This document shows positions 57,837-64,000 of a DNA stretch of 64,000 bases, in pieces; the stretch's first letter is position 1, and each line of letters begins with the position of its first letter. The position numbers and the translations under genes were made by a program. Location: the NCBI GenBank assembly GCA_023634235.1, contig JAMKCF010000015.1:14294087-14358086 (forward strand), read 5' to 3'. Source of the stretch: Pisaster brevispinus (lineage: Eukaryota > Echinodermata > Asteroidea > Forcipulatida > Asteriidae). The notes beneath the pieces are model-generated. The model made no database searches, had not been told where the DNA came from, and saw only the letters and a list, made by a program, of their open reading frames with translations.

Positions 57837-59986
57837 GTCTGCAGCACAGCTCTCGGAGAGTCTCAGAATTTGAAACTGATATGTTCACTGCCCACGATAA
57901 AAGAAAAAACCTGGCAAAAGAAAAACCTGGAAAAGGGAAAAAGAGGGGAGGTAGAAAATTGTTATCAGTAAAATTTACAATAGAGAACTAATGTAATTAG
58001 AGGGGCCATTCAGAAAAACTATTATTTAAAAATGTATACCTTTTTTCGAAATTGTGGGTGTATGGAACGGAAGAAAATAAAGATTCAGTTTAACATAAAC
58101 AAAATGAGCTGTTGCAAACTGCTTACCAACCAAAAGGACCTATGGTATAAATGAAGACAAAAATAGTTAGTGGTCTGACGTTTTGGCCCAAGCAGAGTCT
58201 TTCTTGAAGGATTAAAATGATTGTAGCCTTCGAGAAAGACTATGCTAGGGTCGAAACATCAGGCCACTAACTGTTTTTTTACATTTAAAATAAGCATTTA
58301 AAGGGAAAATATACACATCATTTCATGTCATCTGCCATGGCTGTGCTCTCAACTGTTATTGGTCAACCTTGTTTCGATAGCCGACCTCTGTGCCTGACAG
58401 GGTAGATGACAAAAGAATTCCTCAAATTCAAAGTTGGATACTGGAAGCCAGAAAAAACCATTGAAAACTTCCGAGCTGGAAAAAAAAAATGATCTAAAAT
58501 ATCTCCTTCATTTGAGGCATTACTTTGTTCATCAGTGTATTTGGGTAGATTAAATAAGTTTGTCAATATTTTAAACATCTAATTTGGGGTCAAACCAAAT
58601 TTTAAACATGATTGAAATTTTTAAACATTGGCTACTCTGAATGGGGGCCCATTAGACATGAAACCACCAAGAACATGAGTTCAATGCATGATCCACCCAC
58701 ATATTACTATTAGTGTACATGGAACAAGACGCTAAAGACAAACGAAAAAAAAAAAAGTGCATTCAGACAAATGTTGTTTATATGTTCCTGCTTGCTCAAT
58801 GGGGCATCTCAATTACAGCATAAAAAGCCAGGAGGACGTCATTTTGACATCGCATGCTTTGCATGTGGGCCTCGGAGAGCCAGGGGGAAAACCATGATGC
58901 ATTGTTTCTGCAAATGTTAAAGGTTATTTGTCCATCCTTTGACAATAAAAACTCTCTTAGTCTTCCTTAGGTATCATTTTCCAGAGAACTGAGCAACCGT
59001 TTGAAACCATCTAACTACAACTGAATTGTGTCCATTTAGTTGCAATCACTACATTGCAGGCTTACATCGTTAATTTATCGTTCCTAAATACCCGGGACAG
59101 TTCATCCATTCTGATTGGTCGAGAGGTAATCACGTGGCCATGTTTAAACGTGGGATATAAACACGGTGAGAAGTGTTTAAACTTTAAGGCTTGGCCCGCA
59201 AGCTTACCCAGGCGCTATTTTACGCGTAACGCAATCAGTAAATACCGACAATCAATGTGCAATCTATTACTACTACATGTAGTTCATCTATCATTCAAAA
59301 CAACAGTGGGTGATATTAAAAAGTCAAACAGTAGGAGGGTTGACAGTGTTCTGTGTAGATGCACTCACCACACTGCAGGCTTGCATGACAGTAGTTTGTA
59401 TCATTCAAAACAACAGTGGATAGTAAACATACTGTAATTGATAAGGCGCCTTTCTTTGAAATAATTGCCACACTCTGTACAGACTGCAATTCGATATGGC
59501 GGGAATTCAGGCGTGTAACGTTGAACAAGTCTAATGGATGCAAGAGACGCTCTATGCCCCTGAAGTGTTCTAGCATTTCACCGTGGCCTTGGCCTCCGAC
59601 CCTGTTCACCTTGGCCTTTAATATCACCTGACATTCTATTCACTAATGGAAATGTCTCTTTAGACAGGAAAGTTCACCCCCCCCCCAAGAAAAAAAGAAG
59701 CAATTTAGAACTTGTAAAGGTCTTTTGAAGAAGTGCCTTTCACATGTGTTACTGGAGACAAAATCATTATGGCCCTTCCGAGACGAAATTCAAGGTCTGC
59801 TGATGGGGGAGAAGAATTCAATTAATTTGAGGGGGGCTTTGTAATCAGAATCCTTTCAGAAACAGTCGTATCACACTGAGTGGTTCCGAAGATGAGAGCT
59901 TAAAATCGTTGGTCTGGTCGGTTTTCTGGCAGGGATTACAAGTTCCGATAACCATCGAGAGACCACCTCTTAAAGGTGAGGTCAAG
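57837..59986. other. RAP1GDS1 upstream region, no further gene seen
   Basis: 5' UTR and promoter of the minus-strand RAP1GDS1 presumably start just above 57837. 58095-58275 is a relative of the repeat at 9225 (CTTACCAACCAAAAGGACC, GTGGTCTGACGTTTTGGCCC). 59275-59420 is a rearranged fragment of the 110/116-bp satellite (AGTAGGAGGGTTGACAGTGT). Elsewhere I see no exon. Confidence 0.4.
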
Positions 59987-60973
59987 AAAGATACGATAAA
60001 AGTCACCTGTGAAAGTTTCAGCTGAATACAGTGTCTACTTGTTGAGAAAACAGCAACAAAACTGTGGCATTTTTTTTATAAAGAATGTCAAATCCATCTG
60101 CGTTCGAGGTGACAGCGGGTACCAACTGCATCGCTGGCTACCGCATTCGCAAACCGACACCAAGGCAACTTGAATTTTCAGTCAACCCTCAGAAATCTGA
60201 CAAACAATTTATGAGTAAATAATATATGTATGAATCCTTTCTCAGATTCAAGTGTTTTGGGGTGAAAAATTATCCAAGCCATATTACCTCGAAGGGAATC
60301 CTTTCTCAAAATAGTTTTTATACTATCAACAGCTGCAGTGCTTCTCACTAAGTAAGTTTTTTCTGGCCGTTCATTTTTGGAGTATTTATCAATCTATGAC
60401 ACTACCTTTAAGACTTGATTAATTGCATGTGATTATTTCTGGGACATGCACAAAGTTTTTATGACCACAAGATTAAGGGTTTAGCTGGAAAGTACTGCTC
60501 CAGTTCATCACCTGGAGCTGTTTACGTAGAAGTCTTAATCTTTTGCAAAAAGTACGCAATCAGCTTAAAGGTAGGGTTAACATTTGGCGATGACTCCGAA
60601 AAGAAATTGTGTAATTTTTTTTCCCCGAACGCCTACTCGTTATGAAGGTGGTAATGGTAGTAAGCATCCTGGGAAATTCTTTCGTCTGCAGTGCAGCAGT
60701 TGATTAGAAATCAATAAAAGAGTTTGTCCAAAAAAAAAAAAATGTGTGTCTCAAAGATCACCTACAGGCGAGTTTTAGAAACTTATGTGGTGTTTGTTTG
60801 GACGCTTTCCTCAATACAGCCAGAGGTGCAGCTGGTACATGCTATCACCTCGCGAATCTTGGCTGATTCAACGTTCGTGATGAAAATACTGTGACAGTTT
60901 TTTGCTGTTTTCTCAACAAGTAGACACTGTATTCAACTGAAACTTTCACAGGTGACTTTTATTGTATCTTTTA
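59987..60973. mobile_element. ~990-bp element with ~150-bp inverted arms and a nested repeat
   Basis: Left arm 59987-60145 starts AAAGATACGATAAAAGTCAC and contains GTCTACTTGTTGAGAAAACA. Right arm 60826-60973 is its near-perfect inverse (TGTTTTCTCAACAAGTAGAC, ending ATTGTATCTTTT). The outer ~70 bp differ at very few positions. The middle (60220-60415) holds GAATCCTTTCTCAGATTCA and CAACAGCTGCAGTGCTTCTC, which recur inverted at 10690-10870 in the KLHL gene, so an independent repeat is nested inside. No ORF. Confidence 0.75.
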
Positions 60974-60989
60974 GATTAAAGTTGAAACA

Positions 60990-61255
60990 TAGGGTTGAAC
61001 AAAGAAAAACTCACTAGACAGTGCTAGAGCAGGATTTGAACCATCGACCTCCGGATTAACGTATCAGCGCTCTACCAACTGAGCTATAGCCCTATGTTGG
61101 TGGTCTCCATATTTTGTCAATAAGTTCAAGGGTGTCAGTCAGAAGCCATACAACCTTTCCCTGCCGTGTAGCCAGGGATCACACCAGTTTACGATACAAC
61201 CTGGGAAGCGGCAGCCAGGGGATCACCTTAAGGGGATGCAACTTTTTATTCAAAT
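60990..61255 (-). repeat. tRNA-derived SINE, family B, copy with full body
   Basis: Inverse head AGCAGGATTTGAACCATCGA, CCTCCGGATTAACGTATC and CTACCAACTGAGCTATAGCC. Tail GGTGTCAGTCAGAAGCCATA, CAGGGATCACACCAGTTTAC and GATCACCTTAAGGGGATGC. It abuts the inverted-arm element that ends at 60973. Confidence 0.75.
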
Positions 61256-62167
61256 ATCAAGTGAGAGACACCGACAGTGACAGTGAAAATTTATGCAGTC
61301 AATTACTTGATATTTCAAATTAAAGGTAGCCATTTAAAAACATTTCTAAAATTACTAACCCTGCACTTATATTGCTTAAATTGCTTTTAAATTGCCACTT
61401 TCCTCTCCTCGCAAAATAAAAGCGGAGCAGTCCTTTCATATTTTGTCTTCTTCTTTTTTTTTTAAATTCAGGATGTGCCCTGGGAAATGTTTCAACGATG
61501 AATGGTCAAGTGAGATTTGCTGAGATTAGACATTGCTGTGCTGAATTCAGTTTTATTGTGTACACATTGATTGTAGGGATGGTGGAGTTTTTCTTAAGGG
61601 TTGTCCGTCCGAGTGAATAGAAGATTTTTTTTTATTAAGGAGTCCAGTGAGAATTAGGTCAGTTCAGCCTTTAATTTTTAAAGGGATTACATAAATTTTT
61701 AAATCTATTTACTTAGTTTTTTTAATGAGATATCGCCCGGACGGCCACTTCGAGGTGAGGGCTACACTTAACTGATTTGGGCCGTCGACCCGAATCAACT
61801 GTCACCAGGGGCACGTTGCCACCTACTCCTGGGGCTGAAACAGGGTTACCCCCTTATACGGTCCGTAAGGATGTAGGCATGGGTATCATCCACTAGGAGC
61901 CTGGCTCGTACAGCAGAATGCACTACCTTCCCAACTTAAATATGTACATTGTTTGGATGAGATCCTTTGTTTTGATCAAAATTAAGTGGTTCCGTTTGAG
62001 TGAAAACAAAGAAAACGGAAAAGAAACAACAGTTTTTTGTTTGATTTTATATTTTTTTGGCATTTCGAAACAATTGAACACTATACATCATTTTAGGAGG
62101 AGGAACTTTACAGTTATTATGATTGTATTGTTATTAGAATTATTACTATACTTCTATATCATGTCCT
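61256..62167. other. intergenic, includes an unexplained GC-rich island
   Basis: 61730-61915 stands out from its AT-rich surroundings: GGACGGCCACTTCGAGGTGA, TTTGGGCCGTCGACCCGAAT, CACCAGGGGCACGTTGCCAC and CTAGGAGCCTGGCTCGTACA. It has no good ORF and no copy elsewhere in the window that I could find. The flanks are AT-rich without features. Confidence 0.35.
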
Positions 62168-62345
62168 AAAGTCACTTGTGTCCTTGAGCAAGATACTTTA
62201 CTATAATTACTTCTTGTCCTTCAGATGAGACATAAAGTTGTAGTTCTGGTGTACTAGGATTGGTAGTGCTCGTAAAAGAACCCAGAACACTGAATCAGGG
62301 AAGAGTAGGGGGTTAACCCCGGTGTTTCTGGTTCACATAGCAAGC
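62168..62345 (+). repeat. SINE body fragment
   Basis: TGTCCTTGAGCAAGATACTT, TCCTTCAGATGAGACATAAA, AAGAACCCAGAACACTGA and GGGTTAACCCCGGTGTTTCT match the body of family A without its tRNA-like head. Confidence 0.6.
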
Positions 62346-63219
62346 ACCCTTGTTTACAGGTTTCCTCAGGCTTGCGAGCTACAGTGATTAAGTTCACATA
62401 TGAGGCATCCTTGGTTTTACTACCCGAAATATATAATAATAAAATAATAATAATCCCTGAGTTTGTTAACATGGACCCTTGCCCGGACTCCTATAGGAAT
62501 TTGGTTTCCGTGACCACACATTGCCAAGCCCGGGTTTCATTTTCACACAACACTGTCAGGCACGATCCTCATGTACGCATACTACAAAGACCTCCGAAAG
62601 TAATAACGCCTATATTGACATTGTATCGATTACGGAATACATCGTCAACCTAACCTTGAGCATACAGGTATCACTTGCAGAGCGGGGGAAAAAAAAAATC
62701 CAATATTATTATTAAATTAATTGTTTTTTCTAAAGGTTACATGGTAAATATAAACATCCCCGCCCCATGTCCAAATGCAAAAAAAAAAACATGGCAGAAA
62801 AATTCAACACTATTCTATTTTGTGACACTACATTGATAAATTTGACAAGTTGTATTCCTATTCAAATTAACTGACATTAACTGACGATATTAAACATGTA
62901 ATTAAAATGTCAATTAAAGTTCTTTTTTTAATTTGAAAGGAAGTTATTATTTGTTTTTTACCCTTACACCGATGTGTATTTTAAGCACTGTATACTCAGT
63001 ACTTTCCCAAGTCCTGTGGAAAAAAACCCAACAGGCATATAACTCGGGTTGGAGTCGAACCCAAGCCCTTTGCAATGCAAGAGCTGGGCCCAATTTCATG
63101 GCTCTGCTTACCGTAAGCAAAGAATACGCCGACATTTTTGTAAACCTGTAACTTGTGAAAGAAACCCAACCAGGCACTTCTAAGGTTAAAGTTCATAGAA
63201 GACTATCACAGTCTATTAT

Positions 63220-63490
63220 CAGGGATGTGATAGGCTGTTGAAAAAAAAACCTGAACTGTGAGCGCAAAGTGTGAAAAGCTTGCGAGGGCGAAAACTTGCG
63301 AGCTCGAAGCCTACACATACCTTTATCTTTTGTTTTAAAAGCCCTAATCTGCAGTCTGGGGCATTCTATCTTCATGTTTTTTATGGTCTTAATGAAACAA
63401 AATTAAAAATAAATAAATTTAAATTGGCGGGGGGGGGGGGGGGTAAAAAAAAAAAGGATTTCCGGAAAAAACGGAGAAACCCCATCCCTG
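63220..63490 (+). mobile_element. CAGGGATG-family MITE, copy 4
   Basis: CAGGGATGTGATAGGCTGTT to AACCCCATCCCTG. Flanks CTATTAT before and CTATTGC after suggest a decayed target duplication. The body has GCGAGCTCGAAGCCTACACA and a long G-run at about 63430. Before it, 62985-63140 holds decayed tRNA-like and 'GCTTACCGTAAGCA' repeats. Confidence 0.85.
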
Positions 63491-63724
63491 CTATTGCAGG
63501 ACTGCCAGTTCATATACACTGCTTTCTACTGAACCATTTAAATTATATTAGATTGTCAAGAAGTGCAATGAGGGTTCCATCATTGAATGATTTTACTTGG
63601 ATTGGCAATCTCCAAAGCAACGGGCAATTCATCACAAACGTTCTGGTCTGACGTTTTTTGTGTTGCTGCCTGTAGCCTTTCATGATAATTATGGGTAAAA
63701 GAGGAGCATGTTTGAAAAGACTTC

Positions 63725-63880
63725 CGTGCTTGCATCACATTAGTCATGTTCCCCGTATACAGTTGTACATGTAGAGTATTAAAACAGGAAGGAGCTTGAC
63801 AATCTTGTCCACCTAGCCTCGTTTCGGTTACACTGATTAGAATGAGAGAAAACAAGATGTCTATCTAAGCCATGATAACG
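63725..63880 (+). repeat. TA-target MITE, decayed copy
   Basis: TTAGTCATGTTCCCCGTATA, AACAGGAAGGAGCTTGACAA, CCTCGTTTCGGTTACACTGA and GAGAGAAAACAAGATGTCTA parallel the element at 10962-11137. The remaining DNA to the right edge is unassigned. Confidence 0.6.
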
Positions 63881-64000
63881 ATCTGCTTAACACAACAAAT
63901 GTACTAAATGGCAAAAGGTGGTATGTTCTGTCGCATTAAGAGTCAACTCAAAACCGATACTCCGTTGCAATGTACAGGAGGATACAGATCTCAGACATGC

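Overview
The window is from an animal nuclear genome. Its genes are split into many short exons with GT-AG introns, including two introns with minor-spliceosome (U12) signals. Introns and intergenic DNA are full of tRNA-derived SINEs, short inverted-repeat (MITE-like) elements and minisatellites. The protein families and the repeat style fit a marine invertebrate deuterostome; an echinoderm such as a sea star is my best guess, by inference only. I see no bacterial operon, CRISPR array or intact autonomous transposon ORF.

Layout. (1) 677-764, minus: first coding exon of PTEN, the PI(3,4,5)P3 phosphatase; the rest lies beyond the left edge. (2) About 765-8589: intergenic, with one possible tiny ORF (1696-1842), a satellite, SINEs and MITEs. 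(3) 8590-19081, minus: a complete KLHL2/KLHL3-type BTB-BACK-Kelch gene, 11 coding exons and 574 codons, all joins in frame. (4) 19082-21836: a 'GTGCCACC' minisatellite carrying a 673-bp hairpin-ended element with an 8-bp target duplication, then a compact promoter-like stretch with a YY1-like site. (5) 21837-29590, plus: an ankyrin-repeat DHHC S-acyltransferase, 9 exons and 581 codons, whose intron 7 looks like an AT-AC U12 intron. (6) 29591-38188: 3' UTR and repeats. (7) 38189-57836, minus: a complete RAP1GDS1 (SmgGDS) gene, 15 coding exons and 613 codons. Its large first intron holds a 184-codon coiled-coil ORF exon (56068-56620) whose donor phase fits exon 2. (8) 57837-64000: intergenic, with a ~1-kb long-inverted-repeat element, SINEs and MITEs.

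The four genes are not an operon. Two, PTEN (phosphoinositides) and RAP1GDS1 (prenylated small GTPases), act in membrane signalling. KLHL2/3 is a CUL3 ubiquitin-ligase substrate adaptor and the DHHC enzyme lipidates proteins at membranes. Exon coordinates were derived by hand from splice sites, reading frame and recalled family similarity; no alignment or RNA evidence was available.

The items most worth a second look are the coiled-coil exon in RAP1GDS1, the AT-AC intron and non-canonical DHHC active site in the acyltransferase, the hairpin-ended element with its internal empty-site control, and the four-copy CAGGGATG family with 6-bp target duplications.
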